Shown: in pieces, positions 21,257 to 31,940 of the stretch
Layout: the number at the start of each line of letters is the position of its first letter
Numbering within the stretch: position 1 is the first letter of the stretch
Assembly (NCBI GenBank): GCA_043228905.1
Contig: JBHGNT010000021.1
Coordinates: forward strand, 3,782,001-3,846,000
Direction of reading: 5' to 3'
Origin: Azolla caroliniana
Lineage: Eukaryota; Polypodiophyta
Length of the DNA: 64,000 bases
Notes under the pieces: model-generated
Databases searched by the model: none
Told to the model about the DNA's origin: nothing
Seen by the model: only the letters and a program-made list of their open reading frames with translations
Made by a program: the position numbers and the translations under genes

Positions 21257-21371
21257 CTATACCCATATAAAGTTGCTCCACAACTATCACCACACCTTGG
21301 TGGTATACCTCAGCTATTAACCTTTGAAAGCACCAAGGATTTGAAACATCTACAGTAATAAAGTTGCTCCA
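21257..21371 (+). repeat. 93-bp repeat, single unit (copy 1)
   Basis: One unit (CTATACCCATATAAAGTTGC to GATTTGAAACAT), plus the start of a second, of the 93-bp repeat that is expanded in segmental copy 2. It contains the near-palindrome CCACACCTTGGTGG. Confidence 0.8.
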
Positions 21372-22505
21372 GAAGTACATTAGATTCATCCTTGATACAT
21401 GGGTTCCATAGGATACATTGACTGAGCCAGGTAGGTTCGGATCTCAGTTGATCACACTTGAGCCCTCAACGAATGTAACACCATGCCTTCCACATGGATG
21501 CACTGAATCTATCCTCCAATTGGCGGGAGAAACTAGGTTTGAGATCCATGTTTAGAATCCATCCCGTTTGGGGGACCCAATTGACCCCTTTTCGTGGCCT
21601 AAAGTAAGCGAAATGTAACCTCAATAGTATTTTCCAACTGTCATTTCTTGGTTGGAGTCCGATATCACGTTGTTGTGAGAAAGGAATAACAATCATGAGA
21701 GATGGGTATTAGGTATATAGATCTTATTTCATCCTCAAAGGTCAAATACAACCGTAAGAACTAAAGTGAAACATTTTCACATGGAATATGTGGGGTTGAG
21801 TAGAAATAATTGATGTCCAAGAATTTACTAATGGACATTGTAATTGAGAGTGCACATCGTAACCATAGAATGAACCATACGTATCATACGTGCATTCACA
21901 TTCGCGTTTGATTCAATAAAACGTGAATGGTAAATCAACTAAAAGTTGGATTGGTTTGACACGTTTGATTGGATTAACTGTGGTCTATATTATGGGCTAA
22001 ATTTGCAATGAAAACAAATGAAAAAAAGAGAGAGAAAAAAAAAAGGAGCACGTATTTTTCCCCTTTCAAACGTGTACGTTTTCAAACGTTTGAATGCCTC
22101 CACGAACACGAATATTACGTTCTATGATCGTAACTGTGAGAGAAATGTTTATCATATTTATTATTGACAATGTGTGGAAAACAAAGTCAAATTCTGATAT
22201 TCAAGCTCAAGAACTTGTTCAAGGCAAAATATGTATAATCAATTAGTCTCTCCTTTTTTGTCCCCATGCCTCATCTCACATCAAAGAGAATGTGAACAAA
22301 TTCGTATGGAAATGAAGGTGTGGGTGCAATCAAAGAGATGGGGTTTAGCATATATTAGTGAGTGATTTGCCCATTCATAGAAGCTAGTTGGTAATTCCAT
22401 GCTACACATGTAATATAATGTGTGAGACGTGAACCTCCACGTCTTTCCCAAATTATGATTCAGTAGCCCTGTAAACAAATTCAATCATGGAGGAATCTAC
22501 TGATG
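21372..22505. other. unique spacer between the segmental copies
   Basis: AT-rich sequence not shared by the two 4.5 kb blocks. It contains the candidate MITE at 21853-22136. No gene is recognised. Confidence 0.6.
21853..22136. mobile_element. candidate MITE with imperfect terminal inverted repeats
   Basis: The left end CACATCGTAACCATAGAATG and the right end, read in reverse complement, CAGTTACGATCATAGAACG share 15 of 21 positions over the CATAGAA part. The flanks TGAGAGTG (21845-21852) and TGAGAGAA (22137-22144) could be a decayed 8-bp target duplication. The inside is AT-rich without coding capacity. hAT is the family suggested by an 8-bp duplication, but the match is imperfect. Confidence 0.4.
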
Positions 22506-23988
22506 CATTATAAAGTGTAATGAATTCTATCATCCACATCATTTCTTTGTATTTTTTAGTTTTGTATGTCAATTGAATTATTATTTTTTGAACAACCCTT
22601 TCCATACCCATGATTCCCCAAGGAGAAGTGATCCAATCTCATAGAGTAGGAACATATATGGGCATCTATATAAACTTTACAAGGAAATTATGTGTTTGGA
22701 CATTTTTAAACTCTTTCAACATGAACTATCACTCCATAATCCAACCTAACCTTATTGAGCATCTTAGTGTTACGAACATGTCAAATAGTTGTTTCTTAGG
22801 AACCAAAAGTTCATTTTTCCTTCCTAATAGTAAGCCCTCACACCCCCTTCCAAGTAGCAATGTTAATAGGACGCTTAAGTTGTTTCTTGGAGTCTCATTC
22901 AGAGGCATACTTTTCGTCTTGGAGATATTAACACTCCCTTTACCCTCCCTTGATCACTCCCATTCATTTAAACCTCATTCTCTAAAACATCTCTCTTTTT
23001 ATCTTCTATGGTCTCTTGTTTTTTTGTTTTTTGTTACATCTATTCCTCCCCTTCTTGTGACACTACGATGTTTCGTATCACTTCTTGTGTTTGAACATAT
23101 CCATATGGACCTAAAAGCGCTCTTCTACCAAAATTTTGTTGCCTTTGCATCACATCAATGGACCATCAGGGTTTTCTTAAATATATACACACATACATAC
23201 ATATATACATATATATAATTGTTTCATTTTCCATATTTGGTTTGAGTCTAATTCATAGGCATAAATTTCAGCTTGGAGACGTTAACACTTCATTTACTTG
23301 CATACAAAAGTTTTCCACAAGACTTAAAAGCTTATGGGTATCTTCTAAAGTATTTGCAAAATGCATCACGTGGGTTGTGTATAACAAAAGCATGATTATT
23401 ACATTTTAGACTTCCTATTTTATAGAATCATCAACTATTTGTTTTGATTCATCAATGCATAAACCAAAGTGAGTCGTTGAGAGTGACCATATCTTAGCTC
23501 AACAAACATCCTACTAGTTCAAAAATCTTAATTTACTTAAAAACAAAAGGTGTTATACAAAAGACCATGACAAGAAGTAAGACTAACCAAAACTTGGTTC
23601 ATGATGAAGAGAACAAGGGCATGTTTGTAATGCTCTAAGGGCTTGTTTAATCTATGCTTAGAAGAGAAAACTTTTTGAAATCACTACTATTAAGACTTCA
23701 TTGGATAGTATAGAGTGTAATGGGTTCAATGGTAGCTTCAATACACATATTTGAAGAAATCATTACTTAACCTCCCACTCACTCACGATATAAAGCACCA
23801 TGGAAACACTACTAGAGTAAGTTTTCCATTGCTAGCTTGTCCGCCCGATAATTCACTTAGAAAACTATACCACATCATCACTCACTCAGGAGAAAATATG
23901 CACCATGGAAATGACATGTCTTTGCCCCTAAAATTTCACTCAGAAAGAACCACACCACATCAAAGGTGTTGCTAACCTACAAACCAGA

Positions 23989-25599
23989 CTACATCAAGTG
24001 AATTGTCCGTGGGATGCCTTTCTTTTCTTGTTTCCGGTATGACATCTCCCACTGATTGGTACCTGCACCTGTTTTTAGGGTATCCGCGGAAGTCCGAATC
24101 TCTTCGATGACGGCTTTGAGCATGGCCTCGGGATTACCTCCTCCCCGGTATCTGATGAATGTCTCGGCCATGGTCGCGGGAGTGACCGTGTTCTGGCCAC
24201 ACGCCACCTCCTCCAGCTCAATGAACAATTCCGGGTGGGTTTCCCGGGACGTGCCATCAAGGTAATTCACCGCTAGTTTCTCCACCACCGCGGGGGTGCA
24301 ATAGGAGAGGTGGATATGCATATCCATGCGGCCCGGTCTCAGCAATGCCGGGTCGAGCCTCTCCTTGAAATTGGTGGTGAAGATGAAGATCCGCTCCTCG
24401 GCGCACCCCGACCATAGCCCGTCGGTGAAATTCAGCAGCCCCGAGAGCGTCAGTTTGGAGGCGGTGGGGTCGGTTGCGGTGGTAACATGGGAGTTTTTAA
24501 TGGTGGAATCTTCCATGGTATTATTACCATTGGATTCGGGTCCATTGATGACATTGCTCCTCCGGTCCGCAAATTGGAACGAGCAATCGATGTCTTCTAT
24601 GACAATGATCGACTTGCGAGTGGTGCTCATGAGGAGCTTTTTGAGCTCGGCATTGTCCCTGACATTCGTGAGCTCGAGGTCATAGATGTCATAGTGGAGG
24701 CGGTTGGCTATGGCCGCAATGAGGCTGGACTTGCCCGTCCCGGGGGGGCCATGGAGGAGGTACCCACGCTTCCAAGCCCGGCCCAGATGGCGGTACAAGT
24801 CCTGGTTCTCGCGGAAGCTGTCGAGGTCATCGAGGAGCTTAGAGTGGAGGTCCGTGTCGAGGGCTATGCTATCAAAGGTGGAAGGATGGGTGAAGGGGAC
24901 AGAATCCCATTGGTCGTTCCCGAATCGGTGTAATCCGGCGTTCGAATAGATCTTGAGCTGCGTGTTCTTATGTTGGATCTCCATAGCCGTGCGTGTAACG
25001 TGCTCCAGATAGCCGGGCACGATGGCCGACCGGCCCGATGCCGGAAACTCGATAGCGAAGTACTCATTATAACTGCCCCCACCATTTGTCAGGCCTCCTC
25101 CATAGCCACCGCCTCCCCCCCATGGATTACCTCCTCCTCCATACCTTCCGGAGCCATCATTGGAATCTTCTTTCATTTTTTTCCACTGGACCACGACACC
25201 ATGGAAGGTGTCCTGGAGGATCACTGCGAGGGGGAGATGGAAACGGAGCGGGTCCCCCTCGCGGGCCCTCACGACATCTAGGTTCTTGTGGTTGCACAAT
25301 GCATTGTCGAGGGAGCTGATGTATAGCACCGAGTGGCGGTAGACATGGTTGATGCACCCATCCAATGTCTCCGGGATTCGGAGAGTGACAGTGTCGGGAG
25401 CCTCGTGATGGAAGAGCCACTGCCAGAGTGCATCCATCTTCCGGCTGAGCCACTGCTGGAGGGGGGGCGGCAGAAACCTCTCGAGGAGGGCATACATGCC
25501 CATCCAGTACATGGCAACCGACATGAAATCCATCCCGTTGCCGCCTCCGCCCCTGCCCCCACCCCCGCCCCCGCCCGCGCCCGCGCCCCCGCCCGCCAT
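23989..25599 (-). CDS. AAA-ATPase, BCS1/AATP1-like (copy 2)
   Basis: A 536-residue sister of the gene at 18366, starting at the equivalent ATG (MAGGGAGAGGGG...). The ATPase core is the same: GPPGTGKSS, IIVIEDID, FTTNFKERLDPALLRPGR. The last roughly 190 residues are identical apart from a few substitutions near the Walker B region (KNSHVTTATD against NNSHGITATD). The 17 extra residues come from a longer glycine run at the N-terminus, a longer glycine-rich loop (NPWGGGGGYGGGLTNGGG), and three extra residues in the segment AGLHRFGNDQWDSV, where copy 1 has KFRNGHWESA. Both copies are open, so both may be active. Confidence 0.93.
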   Translation of the reverse strand: MAGGGAGAGGGGGGGRGGGGNGMDFMSVAMYWMGMYALLERFLPPPLQQWLSRKMDALWQWLFHHEAPDTVTLRIPETLDGCINHVYRHSVLYISSLDNALCNHKNLDVVRAREGDPLRFHLPLAVILQDTFHGVVVQWKKMKEDSNDGSGRYGGGGNPWGGGGGYGGGLTNGGGSYNEYFAIEFPASGRSAIVPGYLEHVTRTAMEIQHKNTQLKIYSNAGLHRFGNDQWDSVPFTHPSTFDSIALDTDLHSKLLDDLDSFRENQDLYRHLGRAWKRGYLLHGPPGTGKSSLIAAIANRLHYDIYDLELTNVRDNAELKKLLMSTTRKSIIVIEDIDCSFQFADRRSNVINGPESNGNNTMEDSTIKNSHVTTATDPTASKLTLSGLLNFTDGLWSGCAEERIFIFTTNFKERLDPALLRPGRMDMHIHLSYCTPAVVEKLAVNYLDGTSRETHPELFIELEEVACGQNTVTPATMAETFIRYRGGGNPEAMLKAVIEEIRTSADTLKTGAGTNQWEMSYRKQEKKGIPRTIHLM

Positions 25600-25741
25600 T
25601 GGAACTCTTTTTAACCTAAAAAAGATTTGTCCCAATTTGCTCTAAAGCAAATTCATCAGATGATGAATGCAAACTTGCAATTGCCAATTCAACTTGCAGA
25701 TGATGAATGAGGCAATGAGTATATGCACACACCCGGCCAAC

Positions 25742-25751
25742 ATATATATAG
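25742..25751 (-). promoter_or_regulatory. TATA box of AAA-ATPase copy 2
   Basis: Same CTATATATAT element and similar distance to the start codon as in copy 1. Confidence 0.6.
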
Positions 25752-26186
25752 TTCCTTAAGCTCTCTCAAAAGCAAAAAGCTCCTTACTTGCAAGGCCCGG
25801 CGAAAAAGGAAAGAAAAACACTACTCGTGTTCACACACGAGAGAGAGAGCACGACGCGCGAGAGAGAGAGACACACACTTGCTTTCTCTCTCCACTCTCG
25901 AGGTTCGTTTTTTCTATTCACAACCATTGTCCATATTTCATTCGAAATTTTTATTTTATTCCCTTATATAACATGCTCCAAAGTTGTCTATTGTCGAACC
26001 CATGTGAGAAAAGAAAGGCCCGACAACGTTTTGACAAAATGGGCACTCAAGATTCTAACTTTTGACCATATAAATTCTCTCCAATGTCCATCAAGATGGT
26101 ATACACAACATTTTGACGTCAATTCTCTTCCAATCCCCCATGTTAGGAGGGTTAAGGGTGCCGTTCCGAGAAGATCCATGTAAAGA

Positions 26187-26420
26187 AATCCTTTGGTTTC
26201 ACAAATTGGACAACCTAGGCTCTGTCTACCCATTGTTCACAAATACAAGATCCTTTGGTTTCACAAATTGGACAACCTAGGCTCTTGTCTATGCATAGTT
26301 CACAAATACAAGATCCTTTGGTTTCACAAATTGGACAACCCTGTCTATCCATAGTTCACAAATACAAGACAAATTGGACAACCTAGGCTCTATCTAACCA
26401 TAGTTCACAAATACAAGACA
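26187..26420 (+). repeat. tandem/dispersed 60-bp repeat (copy 2)
   Basis: Four or more units of TCCTTTGGTTTCACAAATTG + GACAACCTAGGC + TTCACAAATACAAGA, the last ones shortened. Confidence 0.8.
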
Positions 26421-26681
26421 GTAAACATGGAAAACCAACATTTCCAAAGCAGCCCATAAGAGAAAAGCAAAATTCTATACTAGAGATCTAAAGTTTGCGT
26501 CCTTTGATTCTCTTTACTTTTTTATAGCTCAAAACAAAAGATTTTAACAAGAAGAAAAACCACAATGCTTCCTTTATTCTCTTTACTTCTTTACAACTCA
26601 AATCAAAGATTTTAACAAGAAAAGCACGATTGACATTGGAAGGTTCCGAAGAGGAGAGAAAGTGCCAATGATTTGAAACAT

Positions 26682-27075
26682 CTATACTCATATAAAATTG
26701 CTTCGCCACTATCACCACACCTTGGTGGTATACCTCAGCTATTAACCTTTGAAAGCAGCAATGATTTGAAACATCTATACTCATATAAAATTGCTTCGCC
26801 ACTATCACCACACCTTGGTGGTATACCTCAGCTATTAACCTTTGAAAGCAGCAATGATTTGAAACATCTATACTCATATAAAGTTGCTCCGCCACTATCA
26901 CCACACCTTGGTGGTATACCTCAGCTATTAACCTTTGAAAGCACCAATGATCTGAAACATCTATACTCATATAAAGTTGCTCCGCCACTATCACCACACC
27001 TTGGTGGTATACCTCAGCTATTAACCTTTGAAAGCACCAATGATTTGAAACATCTATAGTAATAAAGTTGCTCCA
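26682..27075 (+). repeat. 93-bp tandem repeat, four full units
   Basis: Unit starts at 26682, 26775, 26868, 26961 and 27054 (partial), all exactly 93 bases apart, each with ACCACACCTTGGTGGTATAC. As 93 is a multiple of three, both strands carry long open frames with 31-residue repeats; these are by-products, not called as genes. Confidence 0.95.
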
Positions 27076-27424
27076 CGGACTATCACCACACCTTGGTGGT
27101 ATACCCAAGCTTTTAACCTTTAAATGTTAGCTCCCGAAAGGACTGAAATATTTACACTTAGGTTTGACAACTACAACTATACCTAGGTAGATAAACAAGC
27201 TATTCACGTTTAAATGATATTACACCCCTCAACACCAATTCGGTAAGAGTAGTTATGATTCATGAACAATGCTCAAGTACATGCACACAAGTTTACTACT
27301 AGCCCTTTTCACATTGTCGTGGTTTTCTAAGCGCGCTATATACAAACATGTAACAAAAACCACGAAATGGCTCCCTCTTGCCAAAGTACGCAAAAAGGGC
27401 ACAATAATGAAGACAATCCCATGA

Positions 27425-28867
27425 TTAGACTCCCGTCGGCCATGCCTCTGGAACTTCGTGAATATCGTACTGATCCGATAGAGGTAGGAGAGCTTGGGAC
27501 GAGTCGAAGAAGACAAAGGCATCATAGCGACGAGCGAGGCAAGTCGGAACATAGTTTCCCCATCGCTCCGTCAAAGGCTCATAAACCACTCCGATGGCTC
27601 GGTTACCCCGCCACTCTAACAGGACACTTGGAGATGTATTCTTACTATCCATGGCATCCACAACCACATTGTCATCATTATTGGTGTCCTTGGACCTTTT
27701 GCCCTTGGGAGGCCCAAAGAGGAGATAGAACTGTTGGAGATGCCCTGCAGCCTTATGCAAGATGTCCTCGAACGAGTCCGGCTTGGCCTCGGGCACACGT
27801 AGCTTCTGCACGGGACCCGTCCACTTGTTAGACGCGACTACCGAACCCTTGTAGGTCCCAAACCCCACTAATGCAACCTCTTCTTCACCGTACCGGAGCC
27901 GGGCCAAGCCCCCAATATTCACGCTCCCTTGCTTCTCCATGCTTGTGTAGCGATAATCCCCGATGTGCGTGTTATGGGCCCACACGATGGCGCGCCCTTT
28001 GTCCGGCGTGTGTCGGACCAACAGCTCCAAAGTCTCCATCATGTGCCGGTCCCTCACATTCCATGACTCCGAGCTGCTCCCGAACATGACCGTGCGGTAG
28101 TACTTCTCGGCATCCACAGCAACCTTTGCGTTTTGCTTTATGTCTCTCACGACCTCTTCCTCGTCCTCGGACTTGATCCTAAACCGCTTCTTCCTTACCT
28201 CTTGCAAGACCCGGATCACCTCGGCTTTACACCCCTCGGGGCACTCGGCCAAAAGGTTCATGTATTCTTGTTCGTCCCGATTGGACTGGTGGAAGCACGC
28301 ATATTGCGCCTTCGCCTTCTCCGCGAGGTCCGGGTCAAGCTTCTCAAGCTCCGATATGACCACATCCATGGACTCGAAGAGCGAGTAAAGGTCAAGGCCG
28401 TAGAATCGCACCTTCCGTCCGCTTTCTTCATTGTAGGACTTGAGCCAATTGATGAATGATTCGGTCTCTTTGTTTGCCCACATCCAAGTGGGCCATCTTC
28501 GGAAAGCCTTCTTCAAAACCTCCCCGGCAGGAGGTGATGTTTCACACTTGTCTAGCTTCTCCGTCTTCTTGCTGGCCGCGGTGGCGGCGGACGAAGAGAA
28601 GGCGCCCAAGAGTTTCTTATTGACCGTCTGAGATGCCGGCCAATCGCCTTCGATCGCAACGAACTCGAATCCGTGCTCCGAGATGAGGCGTTGGGATATG
28701 AGACTCCGCCACTCGTAGAAATCATGGGTGCCATGGCTCGCCTCGCCCAGCATGACCACCCGAGCTTTGCTAATGAACTCTACGAGCCCCGAGAGGCTAT
28801 TATTCTGGTCATGGAGTGGGACCGCCCGCTTCGCCACTTCCTTCAGGAGCCCTTCACCCACTGGCAT
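27425..28867 (-). CDS. erythromycin esterase-like protein
   Basis: A 480-residue intronless frame starting at ATG 28867 (MPVGEGLLKEV). It has the signature blocks of the erythromycin esterase (EreA/EreB) superfamily: GEASHGTHDFYEWR (41-54, with Glu42, His45 and His48), AIEGDWP (71-77, Glu73), RFYGLDLYSL (about 154-163), WAHNTHIGD (296-304), and a C-terminal block RAIGVVYEPLTERWGNYVP. In bacteria such enzymes open macrolide lactones using a Glu/His centre; most family members, including eukaryotic ones, have no known substrate, so resistance should not be inferred. The length fits the family. It has no signal peptide that I can see. Its presence in a plant is notable and may reflect an old transfer. 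Two copies of a 39-bp repeat lie just upstream. Confidence 0.88.
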   Translation of the reverse strand: MPVGEGLLKEVAKRAVPLHDQNNSLSGLVEFISKARVVMLGEASHGTHDFYEWRSLISQRLISEHGFEFVAIEGDWPASQTVNKKLLGAFSSSAATAASKKTEKLDKCETSPPAGEVLKKAFRRWPTWMWANKETESFINWLKSYNEESGRKVRFYGLDLYSLFESMDVVISELEKLDPDLAEKAKAQYACFHQSNRDEQEYMNLLAECPEGCKAEVIRVLQEVRKKRFRIKSEDEEEVVRDIKQNAKVAVDAEKYYRTVMFGSSSESWNVRDRHMMETLELLVRHTPDKGRAIVWAHNTHIGDYRYTSMEKQGSVNIGGLARLRYGEEEVALVGFGTYKGSVVASNKWTGPVQKLRVPEAKPDSFEDILHKAAGHLQQFYLLFGPPKGKRSKDTNNDDNVVVDAMDSKNTSPSVLLEWRGNRAIGVVYEPLTERWGNYVPTCLARRYDAFVFFDSSQALLPLSDQYDIHEVPEAWPTGV

Positions 28868-28926
28868 GATCAATCAATGTATGTAGTTATAGGAGTCCTT
28901 TTTTTTAAAATTAAATGATGATGAGC

Positions 28927-29060
28927 AATTAACTATGGCTAAAACCTGGCCGTTAACTAATTATGATGGTTATTATGTATGTAGTAGAAATCCCTCTTTT
29001 TGTTTTACCTATGATTAATTTAACTATGGCTAAACCTGGCTGTTAACTAATTATGATGGC
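28927..29060. repeat. 39-bp direct repeat upstream of the esterase-like gene
   Basis: TTAACTATGGCTAAAACCTG and the bases after it (to TTATGATGG) occur at 28929 and again at 29020, 91 bases apart, with one base difference in the A run and a C/T change. This is in the presumed promoter of the gene read leftwards. Confidence 0.8.
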
Positions 29061-29154
29061 TAAAAGGAAATGTATTAACAAAAATGTGTTTCCTAATAGA
29101 TTTCCTTTTATTTATTCGTATGCTGATGTGGCACTTACCATATTTAGCAAACCA

Positions 29155-29192
29155 TTCTTCTTCTTCTTCTTCTTCTTCTTCTTCTTCTTCTT
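29155..29192. repeat. (TTC)n microsatellite
   Basis: About 12 perfect TTC triplets. The rest of 28.9-30.0 kb is AT-rich intergenic sequence in which I see no gene. Confidence 0.95.
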
Positions 29193-30020
29193 GATGCTTC
29201 CAGATGAAAATCCCCAAATTCATTTCATTCTTTACATCTCAATACATTGAGGAAGATGGAAGCACAGAAATGAATGAATGATTAAAGGAAGTAGATTGTT
29301 CACCCCACTAGGGAGTTTGAATAGTATTTTTGGATCCATTTTTACCACATTTGTCCTCAACCCCAATCGTGGGAAAGGATAGTGTGGATGGGTGAATATA
29401 ATGTGTTGCTCCATGGGGACATGTGTGGGGAACAAAATTTTAAAAAAGGTTATGGCCTATATCACCACAACTATGAATCAAATACCTTGCATGGTTCCTC
29501 TAACATGTCAATGTGTGACTAATCTTTCAAGAAAAATGTTACATAGATGTCGATTATCAATGATTTTCTTGAACTCTGGCTTGCTATATGTGTATTGCGG
29601 TGTCACGAAAACTTGATCCATGCATGAATATATAAGTTATAAACTGATTTCGGCATCATCAATTGATATGACACCAATAGTATCAATCGTGAATGTTGCA
29701 ACAATAGATCATCAATTGAAGAATTGAAATATTTGCACTTGCATATAAGTTTGTATAAAAAAAGGCACTCCGAGAAAAAACAAAAGGTTTCTTATTTTAA
29801 AAGACATGTGTTCAAAATATTCATCTTTAAACTAGTGTATGACTATTTTCACCTTTAGTTCTTGTAGTTAAGTATTTATAGTTTGGCATGCTACTACATT
29901 ACATTTTCGGTTATCGAGTTGAGACAAGCTATGATCAAATGAAATTGCACTCGAGATATTGTTTTAACTAGATTCGAGCTTGTGCATAGGTCCTCAAATT
30001 GTACACCTGCAGATCACTAT

Positions 30021-30533
30021 TAACAATCAGCAACGGAACTGCGATACCACGACTGAACAACTTAACGGTTCAATTTGGTTTGGTTCAGTTCTAGTTTTTT
30101 TAACGGTTCGGGTTTGGTTCGGTTTGAATGGTTTGAATCCATGGTTTAGGGTTGCTAGTTCATTATTATTTTTAATATTTTTTTAAACAACCTTTTCAAT
30201 AGGAGGGAGGAACAAAGGAGAGCCCACACACGGGCGCTTAGGAATTCGCTATACCCACCAAATTTTGGTTTTTTAAGTCTATTTCTCACATTTTAGAAAA
30301 AAATCTTTAAAATTTTGAATTATTTAAAATTTAAAATAATGAAAATTTAAAAAGTTTGAATTTTGACCTAATTTGATAACTGAAATTGAACCATGAAACC
30401 ATAACTTTAATAGTTTGAACTTTTCCTAACGGTTCGGTTTAAACAGTTTTGGTTTTAATGGTTGTCGTTCAAGTTTCAAATTTTTAAATGGTCTGGTTAT
30501 GACACTCTCGAACCAAACCGTTGCCAATTGTTA
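30021..30533. mobile_element. hAT-type MITE with 8-bp target duplication
   Basis: The ends are inverted repeats: left TAACAATCAGCAACGG, right in reverse complement TAACAATTGGCAACGG (14 of 16 identical). The element is flanked by a perfect 8-bp duplication, ATCACTAT (30013-30020 and 30534-30541), the size made by hAT transposases. Subterminal GGTTTGGTTC/GAACCAAACC words also mirror each other. About 513 bases, no coding capacity, so non-autonomous. Confidence 0.88.
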
Positions 30534-30541
30534 ATCACTAT

Positions 30542-31837
30542 GCCAATATGTCTTGAATCAAATTGTTTGTAATGACTACTCTAAAAGACATGTGCCAATT
30601 CATCTACATCCAACTTGATTCCTAACTATCACACCCCTCATCAAAATTGTTGGAGATGTAACCGAAGATTGATGAAATAATGAAGACTTTCCACATTTTG
30701 ATACTTAAGTACAAAGCATTAGAAAGCAGCTCCTAGAAATTGTCGCCAATGACAACAAAAGAGGAATAGTTGATACAAGTGCAAATGACCTTCAAAAATC
30801 ACGAAAGAAATTTGGCCTAGCCCCCACCCCATCTTGGCTTCCATGATACTTTAAAAAGTGTACGGATGGAATAATTTCTATTACCAAAAGAGTTTCAATG
30901 AGATCAAGAGTTTGTGGATCACTTGTTCAACAAAAACATTTAAGAATCTCTACGTTTTCAACTCTTACCATTCACTTTTTCTAATATGCCTACAAACATG
31001 ACACACTTTTCTTCGCCAAACCCAATAAAGAATTATTATATCACTAGTGCCCCAATCTACATGAAGAGATACCTAAATACGTCCCATCAGAAAGCAAAAC
31101 AATCATGGTCAAGAATCTTTGTTCATGAGATGTATTAGACTACGTAATAGGAGTTGGTAGATGGAATGCTAAAAATGATTCATTCAATTAGCTTTAGGAC
31201 CAAGATTCATTAAAATGCACAAAAACATTGAACAAAACTTGGAAACCAACTTTACTTCTCATAGGTTTATTACATCATCAAGTTACTGTTGAATGCTATA
31301 CAGCTCAATCAAGGAACATGAGGCATAAAATGTGATCACAAATACAAATTACAAACTGGTAACTGGCAAGGGAGAAGGACTTCACATTCAAATCCCCCCC
31401 CTTCCTACTTGTTTGTGGAGACACTTGATGAGTTTTTTAATTGTGTATTCTGTTACTACCTCTTTTCACCACTCACAAATCCTCAAATGATTTGAACTGA
31501 TTCATATGAACTGGACAACATAATAAAAAGTTTGCATTGCATCCACATTGTAAGCGGTTATTCATTTCTAGATTACATGAAAATATGAGATGGTGAATTA
31601 ACGGGGAAACAGGCATCTGCACATCAGAAGTGGATGTTTCATAAACATCAAAAAGATCTTGATTCGTTACAAAACTTCATGCAATGTAGGGAATATGCAT
31701 AACATTCATTAACACAATAGCATGAAAATGCAGGAAACAAAGCATTAATCTTGCCAAGAGATTTTATACGAATACTATATACGTTACGTAGTTCAGCAGG
31801 ATAGATATAAAAGTGAGAATATATCTACCTGACTTGG
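30542..31837. other. AT-rich intergenic sequence
   Basis: No gene, RNA or repeat is recognised here. Confidence 0.5.
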
Positions 31838-31940
31838 CTTCTCTACAGTGTATGGTACACCTTTAAAACAAGTCTTCTCTACAGTGTATGGTACACCTTT
31901 AAAACAAGTCTTCTCTACAGTGTATGGTACACGTTTAAAA
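31838..31940. repeat. 36-bp tandem repeat, three units
   Basis: CTTCTCTACAGTGTATGGTA plus CACCTTTAAAACAAGT occurs at 31838, 31874 and 31910 (the last partly diverged). The segment 31941-32869 that follows is AT-rich, probably 3' of TIM23, and shows nothing else. Confidence 0.92.

Larger units (their letters stand above)
16883..21371. repeat. segmental duplication, copy 1
   Basis: From CATTATAAAGTGTAATGAAT to AATAAAGTTGCTCCA this 4.5 kb block repeats at 22506-27075 in the same orientation. The offset is constant (5623) from 16883 to the 3' end of the AAA gene and then changes through indels. Most stretches are almost identical, so the event is recent. The block carries one AAA-ATPase gene with its promoter and 3' flank. 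Confidence 0.95.
22506..27075. repeat. segmental duplication, copy 2
   Basis: Direct repeat of 16883-21371. Differences are mainly: the 229-bp duplication present only on the left side of copy 1, the glycine-rich coding part of the AAA gene, the SINE-like block at 20.2 kb (copy 1 only), and the expansion of the 93-bp repeat (here). Confidence 0.95.

Noticed and set aside
26488-27108. 206-codon minus and 128-codon plus frames with 31-residue repeats
   Set aside because: Both are produced by the 93-bp non-coding repeat whose period is a multiple of three; the single-unit sister locus has no such frame.
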